Part shown: positions 24,124-33,150 of the stretch, one piece after another | Position numbering within the stretch: the stretch's first letter is position 1 | Layout: every line of letters begins with the position of its first letter | Source of the DNA: Chloroflexota bacterium | GTDB taxonomy: Bacteria > Chloroflexota > UBA11872 > VXNJ01 | Assembly (NCBI GenBank): GCA_030744875.1 | Contig: JASLPR010000053.1 | Span: 1 to 35,013 of the forward strand | DNA length: 35,013 nt | Reading direction: 5' to 3' | Notes under the pieces: model-generated | Seen by the model: only the letters and a program-made list of their open reading frames with translations | Told to the model about the DNA's origin: nothing | Databases searched by the model: none | Program-made: the position numbers and the translations under genes

Positions 24124-25470
24124 CTACTCCCCCGCCGAGCCCTCCTCCGCGTACCGCTCGCCCCACCACTCGCGCAGCCGTCGCGCCGCCTCGACCTCCA
24201 CGCCGGTGTCCGCCGGCCGGTAGAACCGCCGGTGCCGCTCGGCGTCCGGCAGGTGGTCCTGCGCCACGAAATGCCCCGGGAAGTTGTGGGCGTACTTGTA
24301 GCCCTCGCTGTGGCCCATTTCGGCCGCCGCCGAGAACGCCGCATTGCGCAGATGCAGCGGCACGGTCACGTCGGCGCCTTCCCGAATTGCGGCCCGCGCC
24401 GCGCTCAGTGCGCTGCCGGCCGAGTCGCTCTTCGGCGCGCTCGCCAGGTACAGCGTTGCCTGGGCAAGCGGATAAGTCGCCTCCGGCAATCCCAGCCGCT
24501 CCACGGCCTGGTAGGCCGCCAGCGCCAGCGGCAGTGCCCCCGGGTCGGCGTTGCCCACGTCCTCCGACGCTGAGATCAGCAGCCTTCGCGCGATGAAATC
24601 CGGCGCCTCACCGGCCTCCACCATCTTCGCCAGCCAGAAGATCGCCCCGTCCGGGTCCGAGCCGCGGATGCTCTTGATGAAGGCCGAAATCGTGTCGTAG
24701 TGGTGATCCGCGGCCTGGTCGTAGCGCACCTGCCGCTGCAGCATCGCCCGCTCCAGGGTCTCGACTTCGATCTGCCCGGGGCCCTCGCCCCGCGCCAGTT
24801 CTGCTGCCGCCTCCAGCCAGTTCAGCCCCACCCGCGCGTCACCATCGGCGCGCTCGGCCACGAAGTCCATTGCCGCCCCCGCCAGTTGCAGCCCGTCACC
24901 GGCCAGTCCCCGCTCCTCGTCGGCCAGCGCGCGGGTCACGATCGCGCGCAACTCCGCCTCGCCCAGCGGCTGTAGCTGCAGGACCCGCACCCGACTCAAT
25001 AGCGGCCCGATCACGTCGAAGTACGGATTCTCGGTCGTCGCCCCCCACAGGATCACCGTGCCGTCTTCGACGTGCGGCAGCAGCGCATCCTGCTGGGCGC
25101 GGTTGAAGCGGTGCACCTCGTCGATGAACAGTAGCGTGCGGCGTCGATACAGCCGGGTCTCCTCGCGGGCCTCGGCCACCGCTGCGCGGATGTCCTTCAC
25201 CCCGCTAGTCACCGCGCTCAGGGCGATGAAGCGGCTCTTCGTCAGCCGCGCCGCGATCGTCGCCAGGGTCGTCTTGCCGGTCCCCGGCGGCCCCCACAGG
25301 ATCACCGACCACAGCCGGTCATTGCGCAGCGCCGCGCCCAGCGGCGCCTTCTCGCCCACGATGTGTGCCTGTCCCAGGAACTCCTCCAGCGAGCGCGGCC
25401 GCATCCGCGCCGCCAGCGGCGCCTGCGCCGCCCGGTCTTCCTCGGCTCCGTGATCAAACAGGTCCTGCAT
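24124..25470 (-). CDS. rarA: Replication-associated recombination ATPase RarA (MgsA)
   Basis: A 448-residue AAA+ ATPase related to clamp loaders and eukaryotic WRNIP1, acting at stalled replication forks. The start MQDLFDHG, close to the SSB- or clamp-binding style seen in the family, is followed by ARMRPRSLEEFLGQAHIVG. Walker A is GPPGTGKTT (60-68), Walker B LFIDEVHRFNRAQQDALLPHVE, and sensor 1 GATTENPYF. The C-terminal tetramer domain has DQAADHHYDTISAFIKSIRGSDPDGAIFWLAKM and YKYAHNFPGHFVAQDHLPD. ATG 25470 is chosen by homology, since the frame stays open far upstream only as antisense to nothing conserved. It lies 86 bases after the DUF4129 gene. Confidence 0.94.
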   Translation of the reverse strand: MQDLFDHGAEEDRAAQAPLAARMRPRSLEEFLGQAHIVGEKAPLGAALRNDRLWSVILWGPPGTGKTTLATIAARLTKSRFIALSAVTSGVKDIRAAVAEAREETRLYRRRTLLFIDEVHRFNRAQQDALLPHVEDGTVILWGATTENPYFDVIGPLLSRVRVLQLQPLGEAELRAIVTRALADEERGLAGDGLQLAGAAMDFVAERADGDARVGLNWLEAAAELARGEGPGQIEVETLERAMLQRQVRYDQAADHHYDTISAFIKSIRGSDPDGAIFWLAKMVEAGEAPDFIARRLLISASEDVGNADPGALPLALAAYQAVERLGLPEATYPLAQATLYLASAPKSDSAGSALSAARAAIREGADVTVPLHLRNAAFSAAAEMGHSEGYKYAHNFPGHFVAQDHLPDAERHRRFYRPADTGVEVEAARRLREWWGERYAEEGSAGE

Positions 25471-25556
25471 GCCCCGATTCTCGCAGAACGGTCTCCGACC
25501 GTCTTTGTTCCAGGGCACGGTCACCGCCCGTCTCCGCGCCCGGCCGCCGTCTCCCG

Positions 25557-27140
25557 CTAGACCGGCTCCAGTGCGGCCGTCCCACGCAGCCGCGCCTCCA
25601 CCCGCGCCGCGCTGGCCTGCGCTCGTTCTACGCCGGCCGCCTCCGGGTCGGTTCGCGAATAGCGCGCCCGCACAAACACCTCGGTCACGGTGCGCAGGCT
25701 CTCCCGGTCGGTCGCCAGGTGCGGTTCCAGCGATTGGCGAAACTCCTCCGCCGTCTGCGCCCCCTGCCGGGGGTGCCCGGCGGCATCCGCCGCCTCCAGC
25801 ACGCCCCGATAGGCCCGCCACACCCGTTCGCGATTCGTCACCGGCGCGGCTTCCCGCGCTGACCCCAGCCCGACTGAAACTCCCCGCAGCCGCGCCAGCC
25901 CAGCGCGGGTCGCCACCGCCGCCTCGGCCACCGTCTCGCCGGCCACCGCGAAGAATCCGCGCAGTATTTCGGCCAGCATTCGCGGCCAGCGCGCCATTCC
26001 CGCCAGCCAGCGCCAGGCCGCCCCGATTCCCGCCAGCCCGCCGCGGCGCGTCTGGAGGCGCCGCACGATCAGGTAGGCGGCCAATCCCAGCACCACCCAC
26101 AGGAAGGCCGATTGCAGGAACGCCATCAAATCGTCGTTGCCCGAGCCCTGCAGCACCGATAGGTCCGGCCTTACCGCCGCCTCGCCACCGTTCTCCCCGC
26201 CGCGCCCGAACAGCGAGAAGAACTTGCCCAGCAGGAAGATGATCAGCACGAACGGCGCCGACAGCAGCCCGAACACAAACTGTGCCATCCCCACCAGCGG
26301 GCTCACCCCGGCCCCGATATCCGGCGCCTCGAACCGGGGCAGGAACACCACTACCAGCAGCGCCACGCCCAGCACCAGCATCGTCGCCCGCAGCCAGTTG
26401 GTCGCGATCCCCGGCGTCTGCGGCACCCCGTCCAGGGTCCAGTTGGTCTGGCGGCGCACCAGGCTCGCGTAGCTGTGCAGCACCAGCAGCGATACGAAAT
26501 ACAGCAGGATTACCACCAGTACCACCCCGGTCGGCACCGCCTCGCCAACATCCACGTAGCGCGGGATCGCCACCAGCAGCGCCGCCAGCACGATCAGGAT
26601 AACCGCCCCGCCGGCGGCCACCCGGTTCAGCCACACCATCGCCATCGCCCGGCCCTGCCGTTCCCAGCCGGCCCGGCCCTCCCCGGTGATATCCGGCCCG
26701 CCACGCCCCTCGGCGGTCTGGGCGTGCAGGGCATCGATCTGTTCCCCCAGCAGCGCGCCGGTGGTCCAGGTGGCCACCATCAGCAGCAGCAGGATGAACA
26801 TCGGCATATCCAGCAGCAGCGGGAACAGCGAGGACACCCAGTCGGCATACTCCGGCGGCACGCCCTCATCCACGATCCCCAGCAGCCGCACCATCAGCAG
26901 CGGCGGCAGCGCGAACACAAACCAGTCCCGCCACGAGATGCGATCCGACGGATGCCGTTCCTGCACCCCGCCCATGTAGACGCGCAGCGAAAACACCACC
27001 ACCAGCGCCGCGAAGCTGGCCCCGGCGCGCATCTCCGGCAGGCCCGCCTGGTGCATGAAGAACGCCATCCCCAGCGTCACCATTGCGTAGCCGAAGGTCA
27101 CGATGCCCCACAGGATCGCCCGGCTACGAGACCGCGGCAT
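25557..27140 (-). CDS. Membrane protein with C-terminal DUF4129-like domain
   Basis: A 527-residue membrane protein. Around ten hydrophobic helices occupy residues 8 to about 370 (for example ILWGIVTFGYAMVTLGMAFF, MFILLLLMVATWTTGALL, FVLIIFLLGKFFSLF). A cytoplasmic C-terminal domain at about 440-520 resembles DUF4129 (VWRAYRGVLEAADAAGHPRQGAQTAEEFRQSL and EVFVRARYSR). Such proteins travel with MoxR ATPases and DUF58 proteins, and some carry a transglutaminase domain. No Cys-His-Asp triad is visible here. The start overlaps the DUF58 stop by 17 bases. A role in assembly or activation of envelope proteins is likely from context only. Confidence 0.8.
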   Translation of the reverse strand: MPRSRSRAILWGIVTFGYAMVTLGMAFFMHQAGLPEMRAGASFAALVVVFSLRVYMGGVQERHPSDRISWRDWFVFALPPLLMVRLLGIVDEGVPPEYADWVSSLFPLLLDMPMFILLLLMVATWTTGALLGEQIDALHAQTAEGRGGPDITGEGRAGWERQGRAMAMVWLNRVAAGGAVILIVLAALLVAIPRYVDVGEAVPTGVVLVVILLYFVSLLVLHSYASLVRRQTNWTLDGVPQTPGIATNWLRATMLVLGVALLVVVFLPRFEAPDIGAGVSPLVGMAQFVFGLLSAPFVLIIFLLGKFFSLFGRGGENGGEAAVRPDLSVLQGSGNDDLMAFLQSAFLWVVLGLAAYLIVRRLQTRRGGLAGIGAAWRWLAGMARWPRMLAEILRGFFAVAGETVAEAAVATRAGLARLRGVSVGLGSAREAAPVTNRERVWRAYRGVLEAADAAGHPRQGAQTAEEFRQSLEPHLATDRESLRTVTEVFVRARYSRTDPEAAGVERAQASAARVEARLRGTAALEPV

Positions 27141-28362
27141 AGCCCGGGTCGGCCCCCAGTTGTTCGCGGTCGGTCACGGCCCGCGTGGCGATCCCGGACG
27201 CCCGCGCCGCCGCCACCGACTCGGCCGCCTCATCGGCGTCGGTAAACACGGCCAGTACGTTGTGCCCTCCCTGGCGGCGTCCCCGCAGCATCGCCAGCAG
27301 CTCCTCGTCGGCCCGGCCGGTTACCACCACCAGCGTCGAGCCCCAGGGCAGCCGCGCCGCCTCCTGCCGCAGCAGCCGGCCCATGTCCGCCCCGGTCAAC
27401 AGCCCCACCCGCGCCAGCAACTCCAGCAGCGTCATCAGGTGCCGGCGGCCCTTGCCCACCGGCACGAACGGCGAGCGCTGCTCCCGCAACTCATCCACCA
27501 GCGTCGGCGACAGCAGGTGGCCGCCGGTCGCAACCTGGTCCACCCCGTTCACCGCCAGCCCCACCGACTGGCGCTTTTCGATCAGGTGCGCCGCGTAGGA
27601 GGCCGCCACCGTCACCGCCAGTTCGCTCGCGTAGTCCACCCAGGCCGGCGAATAGCCGGCCGGGCTCAGGTCCAGCAGGATCAACACCTCGTGGCTCACC
27701 GCCGGTTCGGTCTGGCGCACGAACAGGTCGCCGCGCGCCGCCGACACCTTCCAGTTGATCATCCGCGGGCTATCCGACGGCGTGTACTCCCGCGCCCCAA
27801 TAACTCGCGAGGGATCCTGGTACAGGATCCGCGCCGACTTCTCGGTCCCCAGCGGCGTCGTCGAGGGCAGCCCCAACCGCGCGATCGGCACCACCGTCGG
27901 GTACACCACCACCATCGCCGGCTCCTCGTTCCAGCTCTCCTCCTGGCGAAACCCAAACACATCGCCGTACTGCACATCCAGCGGCCCCACCGGGTAGTAG
28001 CCGCGCTTGCGGGCGGTCAGTTCGTACTCCACCGTGGCCTCGCCGCGCGGCCGCAGCGCAGTGGCTCGCCGCAGCACATCCTGCGAAGAAAGCTCCCTTG
28101 GCAGCGTCTCCCAGAGCCCCACCCAGGGCACCGGCAGGAACGAGCCGTTCGTCACCTTCACCCGCACCGGGATCGTCTCGCCGATGAACACCCGCGTCGG
28201 CAACAGGCGCTCCACCTTCATCCCGCGCCGGATCAGCCCCGACCACGCCCAGCCCACCGCGTGAATCCCGCCCACCAAGTAGAACAGCAGGTAAAATACC
28301 CCGACCCCGGTCATCATCGCCGCCAGCAGCAGCAGCCCCCCGACCACGAACAGACTACCCAT
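27124..28362 (-). CDS. DUF58 family protein (von Willebrand A-like)
   Basis: A 412-residue protein. Two N-terminal hydrophobic helices (LFVVGGLLLLAAMMTGVGVFYLLFYLVG) are followed by a beta-rich region (VPWVGLWETLP, GYYPVGPLDVQYGDVFG). Next comes the DUF58 signature GAREYTPSDSPRMINWKVSAARGDLFVRQTE near residue 187. A vWA-like fold then begins with ILLDLSPAGYS, though the full DxSxS metal site is only partly kept (DLSPAG). DUF58 proteins are partners of MoxR chaperones. It is three bases after moxR and overlaps the next gene. Confidence 0.88.
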   Translation of the reverse strand: MGSLFVVGGLLLLAAMMTGVGVFYLLFYLVGGIHAVGWAWSGLIRRGMKVERLLPTRVFIGETIPVRVKVTNGSFLPVPWVGLWETLPRELSSQDVLRRATALRPRGEATVEYELTARKRGYYPVGPLDVQYGDVFGFRQEESWNEEPAMVVVYPTVVPIARLGLPSTTPLGTEKSARILYQDPSRVIGAREYTPSDSPRMINWKVSAARGDLFVRQTEPAVSHEVLILLDLSPAGYSPAWVDYASELAVTVAASYAAHLIEKRQSVGLAVNGVDQVATGGHLLSPTLVDELREQRSPFVPVGKGRRHLMTLLELLARVGLLTGADMGRLLRQEAARLPWGSTLVVVTGRADEELLAMLRGRRQGGHNVLAVFTDADEAAESVAAARASGIATRAVTDREQLGADPGYAAVS

Positions 28363-28365
28363 CGG

Positions 28366-29343
28366 CTACCCCTGGCCCATCCCGCCGTTCCCGGTCTCCG
28401 GCGCCAGCGGCACGTCCTCGCTGCCCAGGATCGAGCCGACCACGCTGTTGGCGGTCACGCCGCGGATCACGCTGTCCGGTTGAATCAGGATCCGGTGCGG
28501 CAGCACGTACTCGGCCATTTCCTTCACGTCGTCCGGGATCACGTAGTCGCGCCCGCGCACGGCCGCCACGGCCTGCCCGGCCTTAAACAGCGCCAGCGCC
28601 CCGCGGGTGCTCGCCCCGATGGCCATATTCGGGTGCTCGCGCAGGCGCTCCACCAGCGACAGCACGTAGTCCGCCACCCCCTCCTCCACGTGCACCTGCC
28701 CCACCTCGTCCTGTAACTCCAGCAGCTCCGCGATCGTCAGCACCGCTTCCAGCGAATCAATCGGGTGCCGATCGCGCTGCTCGTACAACACCCGCCGCTC
28801 CTCGTCGTGGGTCGGGTAGCCCAGCTTCAGTCGCAGGAAGAAGCGGTCCAACTGCGCCTCCGGCAGCGGAAAGGTCCCTTCGTACTCCACCGGATTCTGC
28901 GTCGCCAGCACCAGGAACGGATCGGGCAGCGCGTGGGTCTCGCCGTCCATCGACACCTGGTGCTCGCCCATCGCCTCCAGCATCGCCGACTGCGTCCGGG
29001 GCGTCGCCCGGTTAATCTCGTCGGCCAGCAGCACGTTCACGAACACCGGCCCTTCGCGGTACTCAAACCCGGTCGTATTGGGGTTGAACACCGACACTCC
29101 GGTCACGTCGTTGGGCAGCAGGTCGGGGGTGAACTGGATGCGCTTGAACGAGCCGCCCAGCGAAACCGCGATCGCCCGCGCCAGCATCGTCTTGCCGGTT
29201 CCCGGCACATCCTCCAGCAGCACGTGACCCCGGCAGAGCAGCGCCACCACCACCTTCTCCAGCTCCTGCGATTTGCCCACGATCACCCGCTCCACGTTCC
29301 CGCGCAGCGTCTCGTAAAAGGCCGCGAACCGGCCTGCGTCCAT
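28366..29343 (-). CDS. moxR: MoxR family AAA+ ATPase (copy 1)
   Basis: A 325-residue MoxR-type AAA+ ATPase. Walker A is DVPGTGKTMLARA (46-58), Walker B is [23 protein letters not shown], and sensor 1 is [23 protein letters not shown]. The helical lid ends with ASTRGALALFKAGQAVAAVRGRDYVIPDDV. MoxR proteins act as chaperones that insert cofactors or mature complexes containing vWA proteins. The following DUF58 and DUF4129 genes are the usual company. It lies 20 bases after the protease-like gene. A second copy lies at 34057-35013. Confidence 0.93.
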   Translation of the reverse strand: MDAGRFAAFYETLRGNVERVIVGKSQELEKVVVALLCRGHVLLEDVPGTGKTMLARAIAVSLGGSFKRIQFTPDLLPNDVTGVSVFNPNTTGFEYREGPVFVNVLLADEINRATPRTQSAMLEAMGEHQVSMDGETHALPDPFLVLATQNPVEYEGTFPLPEAQLDRFFLRLKLGYPTHDEERRVLYEQRDRHPIDSLEAVLTIAELLELQDEVGQVHVEEGVADYVLSLVERLREHPNMAIGASTRGALALFKAGQAVAAVRGRDYVIPDDVKEMAEYVLPHRILIQPDSVIRGVTANSVVGSILGSEDVPLAPETGNGGMGQG

Positions 29344-29363
29344 GTTCCCTCCCCGGGCGTTTG

Positions 29364-30323
29364 TTATTCCTCGGCGGGTCGCGTCCCCAGCGCCACGGTC
29401 GCCATCCGCTCCCCGGCGTCCTCGCCGCGGACGTAGTTTACTTCCACCTCCGAGCCGGGCTTATTCCGCGCCAGCACCCGTCCCAGGTCGCCCTGGTCGT
29501 TCACCGGCTCCCCGGCCAAGCCCACGATGATGTCGCCCGTCCGCAACCCCGCCGCATCGGCCGCGCTCCCGGCGGTCACCCGGTCCACGTAGACCCCGGC
29601 ACCCACCGGCAGTTCAAAGCGGCGGGCGATCCCGGGGGTAATTGTCGCGCTGACGATGCCCAGGAAGCCGCGCTCGATCCCGCCGCTGGCGATCAACTCG
29701 GCGATGATCTCGCGGGCGCCGTCGATGCTGATCGCGAAGCCCAGGTTGTCCGAGCCGGCGATCCCGGCGGAGGTGATTCCCACCACCCGGCCCGCGGTGT
29801 CCAGCAGCGGCCCGCCGCTGTTGCCCGGGTTGATCGAGGCGTCGGTCTGAATCAGGTCGCTCAGCGTCGCCCCGCCCGGCCCCACGTCCGTCAGCGCTCG
29901 ATCCAGTGCGCTCACCACGCCCACGGTCACCGTTGGCCCGCCGGGCAGGTCCAGCGCGTGCCCCATCGCCACCACCGTCTCGCCGACCTCCAGTTCCATC
30001 GAGGGGCCCAGCGGCGCGATCGTCAGGCCGTCCAAGACGATCTTCAGCACCGCCAGGTCGGTCAGTCCGTCGGCGCCCACCAGTACCGCCCCGGTGCCGC
30101 GCCCGCCGGTCGGCACCGCGCGCCCGAATTGATCCGCGGTCACGTCCTCGGTCGAGATGTGCACCACCGCCGGCGCGATTCTCCTCACCAGTTCCGGGAT
30201 GCTCATCGACCCGCCAGCGGTCGCCGCCTCTGCCTGCACCGCCGCCGCGTCCGATCCGCAGCCCGCCACCAGCAGCAGCACCAGCAGCGCCAGTCCCGCC
30301 CCGAGCGCCTTCATTCGTCGCAA
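29364..30323 (-). CDS. HtrA/DegP-like S1C protease with PDZ domain, catalytic His segment missing
   Basis: A 319-residue lipoprotein-like member of the HtrA family. The signal is MRRMKALGAGLALLVLLL with lipobox VAGC (Cys 22). The protease part begins with IPELVRRIAPAVVHI. It then passes directly from GRGTGAVLV to GADGLTDLAVLKI (residues 76-95). In HtrA proteins about 30-40 residues with the TN.HVV histidine lie between these points. Asp 89 and the serine in NPGNSGGPL (Ser 169) remain, so two of three catalytic residues survive. A PDZ domain occupies about 215-305. The frame is intact. Without the histidine it should not cleave peptides by the normal mechanism; it could be a chaperone-like pseudoprotease, or the sequence may be wrong. 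It is the first gene of the moxR unit. Confidence 0.82.
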   Translation of the reverse strand: MRRMKALGAGLALLVLLLVAGCGSDAAAVQAEAATAGGSMSIPELVRRIAPAVVHISTEDVTADQFGRAVPTGGRGTGAVLVGADGLTDLAVLKIVLDGLTIAPLGPSMELEVGETVVAMGHALDLPGGPTVTVGVVSALDRALTDVGPGGATLSDLIQTDASINPGNSGGPLLDTAGRVVGITSAGIAGSDNLGFAISIDGAREIIAELIASGGIERGFLGIVSATITPGIARRFELPVGAGVYVDRVTAGSAADAAGLRTGDIIVGLAGEPVNDQGDLGRVLARNKPGSEVEVNYVRGEDAGERMATVALGTRPAEE

Positions 30324-30500
30324 ACTAGCTCTCCACGTTCCGTATCGGGATCAGTCCGGCCCCGCCCGCGAATCCTAGCAATGCCCGGCGGCGCCCTCCG
30401 CGTCGGTTCGGTCGTGCGGGCTTCTTGTCGCTGCGACGCCGGTGGCCTAGCCTTAACCCCGCTGCCTACCGGCCGCCGGCCCGCACTCTTTACGGACCTC

Positions 30501-31589
30501 ATGCCTCCCCAGAACCTCCGCATCCCCGGCCCCACCCCGCTTCCCGATCACATCCGCTCGGCGGTCGCCGCGCCGATGATCAACCATCGCGGCGCCGATT
30601 TCGCGGAGTTGCTCACCGAGGTCCGTGGTGGGGTCAAGGCCGTCTTCGATACCTCCGGCGATGTCATCCTGCTGGGCAGTTCCGGCACCGGCGCCATGGA
30701 GGCCGCCGCCACCAACTTCTTCTCCCCCGGCGACCCCGTTTTGGTCGTGCGCGGCGGCGTCTTCGCCGACCGCGCTGTCGCCCTCACCACCGCCTTCGGC
30801 CTCGATGCCGAAGTGCTGGATGTCGAATGGGGCCGCGCGGTCGATCCGACTGACATCGTCGGACGCCTCGACGCCGGCGGTCATCGCGGGCTCTTTCTCA
30901 CCCACAACGAGACCTCCACCGGGGTCACCACCGACCTCGCTGCGGTTGGCACGGCCCTCGGCGACCGCGACGTGCTCTTCGTCGTCGATGCGGTCAGTTC
31001 GGCGGCAGCCATCCCGATCCGCGCCGACCACTGCCGCCTGGACATCGTCTACAGCGCCTCGCAGAAGGCCTGGATGGCCCCGCCGGGCCTCGCTATGATC
31101 GCGGTCAGCCCCCGCGCCTGGCGCTTCCAGGAGACCGCCCGCCTGCCGCGCTTCTACTTCGACCTCAAGTCGCTCAACGAACAGGCCAACGCCGGCCGCT
31201 ATCCGTGGACCCCGTCGCTTCCGGCGCTCTTCGCCCTGCGGGTGGCACTGCGCGAGTTCCTTGACGAGGGCCTGTTCTCGGTCTACTCGCGTCACGAACA
31301 CACCGCCCGCTACGTCCGCGAGCGCATCCACGCCCTGGGGCTCGATCTGTTTCCTGAGGAGAGCGTCGCCTCCGACACGGTAACCGCGGTCCTGCTGCCC
31401 GCCGAGATCAGCGCCGTCACCTTCCGCGAGCTAGCGCTCCGCGACCACGACACCGTCTTCGGCGGCGGCCTGGCCCATCTGGCCGAATTCGTCTTCCGCA
31501 TCGGCCACCTCGGCTGGCTGGACAGGGACGCCATCGACCGCTCGCTGGATGTCGTCGCCGCCGTCCTCGAATCCCTGGGGGACTCTTGA
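30501..31589 (+). CDS. Class V aminotransferase, alanine-/serine-glyoxylate type
   Basis: A 362-residue PLP enzyme of the alanine:glyoxylate / serine:pyruvate aminotransferase group. The start LRIPGPTPLPDHI, the glycine loop LLGSSGTGAMEAAATNFF, the ring-stacking and phosphate region (THNETSTGV), the PLP-holding aspartate in VVDAVSS, and the Schiff-base lysine 189 in SASQKAWMAPPG are all visible. It moves an amino group from serine or alanine to glyoxylate or pyruvate. The donor cannot be settled from sequence. ATG 30501 is chosen as homology begins there. Its stop overlaps the TTG of nadB, so it may be co-expressed with NAD synthesis genes, though a metabolic link is not obvious. Confidence 0.9.
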   Translation: MPPQNLRIPGPTPLPDHIRSAVAAPMINHRGADFAELLTEVRGGVKAVFDTSGDVILLGSSGTGAMEAAATNFFSPGDPVLVVRGGVFADRAVALTTAFGLDAEVLDVEWGRAVDPTDIVGRLDAGGHRGLFLTHNETSTGVTTDLAAVGTALGDRDVLFVVDAVSSAAAIPIRADHCRLDIVYSASQKAWMAPPGLAMIAVSPRAWRFQETARLPRFYFDLKSLNEQANAGRYPWTPSLPALFALRVALREFLDEGLFSVYSRHEHTARYVRERIHALGLDLFPEESVASDTVTAVLLPAEISAVTFRELALRDHDTVFGGGLAHLAEFVFRIGHLGWLDRDAIDRSLDVVAAVLESLGDS

Positions 31590-32296
31590 GCGGCGAGTTC
31601 CCCGGCTCCACCGAGTTTCTCCTAGTCGGCAGCGGCATCGCCGGGCTCCAGGCGGCCCTGCTGGCCCGCGAGCACGGCCCGGTCACGGTCCTCACCAAGA
31701 CCGCCCTATCCGAGACCAACACCTACCACGCCCAGGGCGGTATCGCCGTGGCCACGGGTGTCGACGACAACCCCGATCTCCATTTCCAAGACACCATCAC
31801 CGCCGGGGCCGGGCTCTGCGACCCGGCGGTGGTCCGCACCCTGGTCGACGAGGGCCCCGACGCGGTCCGCTGCCTCATCGACACCGGCGTCAATTCCGAC
31901 ATGCGCGCCGGCGAGTTGCTCCGCGGCCTCGAAGCCGCCCACTCGGTACCGCGCGTCCTGCACGCCGCCGGCGCACAGCCGCTCGCGCGCAAACAAATCC
32001 AACAGATCATGTGGGAGAACGTTGGCATGTTCCGCGACCGCGAGCGACTCCGCGGAGCCGCCGAAGACCTCCTCGGCGGGCTCACCGGACCGTCGCAACT
32101 CACCCGCGCGGCCATCGAAAACGCCAACCTCACCCTGGCCGGTCTCTTCGCTGCCCACGCCGCCTACGGGCGACCCGAACGCCGCGGCGCGCACTTCCGC
32201 CTCGACTTCCCCGAGCCCGAGCCCGACCTCGCCCGCCCGGCGCTCTTCCGCATCGCCGATCCGGCCCCACTGACCCTCCCGACCAGCGACTCATGA
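31586..32296 (+). CDS. nadB: L-aspartate oxidase NadB, large internal in-frame deletion
   Basis: Only 236 residues, against about 520-540 for complete NadB. Residues 10-130 match the FAD-binding start well: LLVGSGIAGLQAAL, TYHAQGGIAVA, DTITAGAGLCDP, LEAAHSVPRVLHAA. At residue 130 the sequence jumps to LARKQIQQIMWENVGMFRDRERL, which belongs to the C-terminal helical domain, and then continues to a normal end. The missing 280 or so residues hold the capping domain and the active-site His and Arg residues, plus the second FAD-binding part. It cannot be a working oxidase as written. TTG 31586 has GGGGGA upstream and overlaps the aminotransferase stop. The end overlaps nadC by four bases, so the operon frame is intact. 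Confidence 0.87.
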   Translation: MSGEFPGSTEFLLVGSGIAGLQAALLAREHGPVTVLTKTALSETNTYHAQGGIAVATGVDDNPDLHFQDTITAGAGLCDPAVVRTLVDEGPDAVRCLIDTGVNSDMRAGELLRGLEAAHSVPRVLHAAGAQPLARKQIQQIMWENVGMFRDRERLRGAAEDLLGGLTGPSQLTRAAIENANLTLAGLFAAHAAYGRPERRGAHFRLDFPEPEPDLARPALFRIADPAPLTLPTSDS

Positions 32297-33141
32297 TCCT
32301 CCCGCGACTCGACCCGGCCGAAATCCAGCGCGTTCTCGCGGTGGCCTTCGCCGAAGACGTCGGCCCCGGCGACATTACAACCGAGGCGATCATCCCGGGC
32401 GATGTCCCCGCCCGCGCCCGCGCCGTCGCCCGTGAACCGGGCGTCATCGCCGGACTACCCGTTTTCACTGCCGCCCTTCGTTTCGGCGGCCACGTGGTGC
32501 GGGTATTCGAGTCAATAGATGACGGAGCCGCCGTGTTGCCCAGCGACCCCATCGCCGAACTTCATGGTCCCGCCGCCGCCATCCTCACCGCCGAGCGCAT
32601 CGCCCTCAACTTCCTCCAGCGCATGTCCGGCGTCGCCACCACCACCGCCCGCTACGTTGCCGCCGTCGCCGGCACCGGGGCCCGCATCCTCGATACCCGC
32701 AAGACCGCCCCCGGCATGCGCCTGTTGGACAAGTACGCCGTCGCCGCCGGCGGCGGGCGCAACCACCGCCTGGGCCTGCACGACGCCGTGCTCATCAAAG
32801 ACAACCACATCCGCGCCGCCGGCTCGCTGGCGAGCGCTGTGACCTTGGCTCGTCGGGCCGTCCCCGCCGACCTGCCGCGCTTCCAGGTCGAATGCGACAC
32901 CCTGGCCCAGGTCGACGAATGCCTCGAGCTTGGCGTCGAATGGATTATGCTCGACAACATGTCGCTGGATGACCTCCGCGCCGCCGTCGCCCGCACCCGG
33001 GGCCGCGCCCAACTCGAAGCCTCCGGCGGCGTCAATATCGACACCGTCGCCGCCATCGCCGCCACCGGCGTCGACTATATTTCCATCGGCGCGCTCACCC
33101 ATTCCGTGATCGCCCTCGACATCGGCCTCGACTTCCTCTGA
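32293..33141 (+). CDS. nadC: Nicotinate-nucleotide diphosphorylase (quinolinate phosphoribosyltransferase)
   Basis: A 282-residue enzyme that converts quinolinate and PRPP to nicotinate mononucleotide, CO2 and diphosphate, the step joining de novo NAD synthesis to the shared pathway. Typical pieces are EDVGPGDITTEAI, ERIALNFLQRMSGVAT, ILDTRKTAPGMR, GGGRNHRLGLHDAVLIKDNH, ECDTLAQVDE, IMLDNMS and EASGGVNIDTV, with all the known substrate-binding Arg, Lys and Glu residues in place. The length is normal. The ATG overlaps the nadB stop (ATGA). If nadB is really broken, quinolinate must come from elsewhere in the genome. Confidence 0.95.
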   Translation: MILPRLDPAEIQRVLAVAFAEDVGPGDITTEAIIPGDVPARARAVAREPGVIAGLPVFTAALRFGGHVVRVFESIDDGAAVLPSDPIAELHGPAAAILTAERIALNFLQRMSGVATTTARYVAAVAGTGARILDTRKTAPGMRLLDKYAVAAGGGRNHRLGLHDAVLIKDNHIRAAGSLASAVTLARRAVPADLPRFQVECDTLAQVDECLELGVEWIMLDNMSLDDLRAAVARTRGRAQLEASGGVNIDTVAAIAATGVDYISIGALTHSVIALDIGLDFL

Positions 33142-33150
33142 GGAGACCTC

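Noticed and set aside
25470-26634. N-terminal extension of RarA to a much longer protein
   Set aside because: The frame is open but the added sequence is Gly/Arg-rich and antisense-like within the DUF4129 gene. The family starts at MQDLF.
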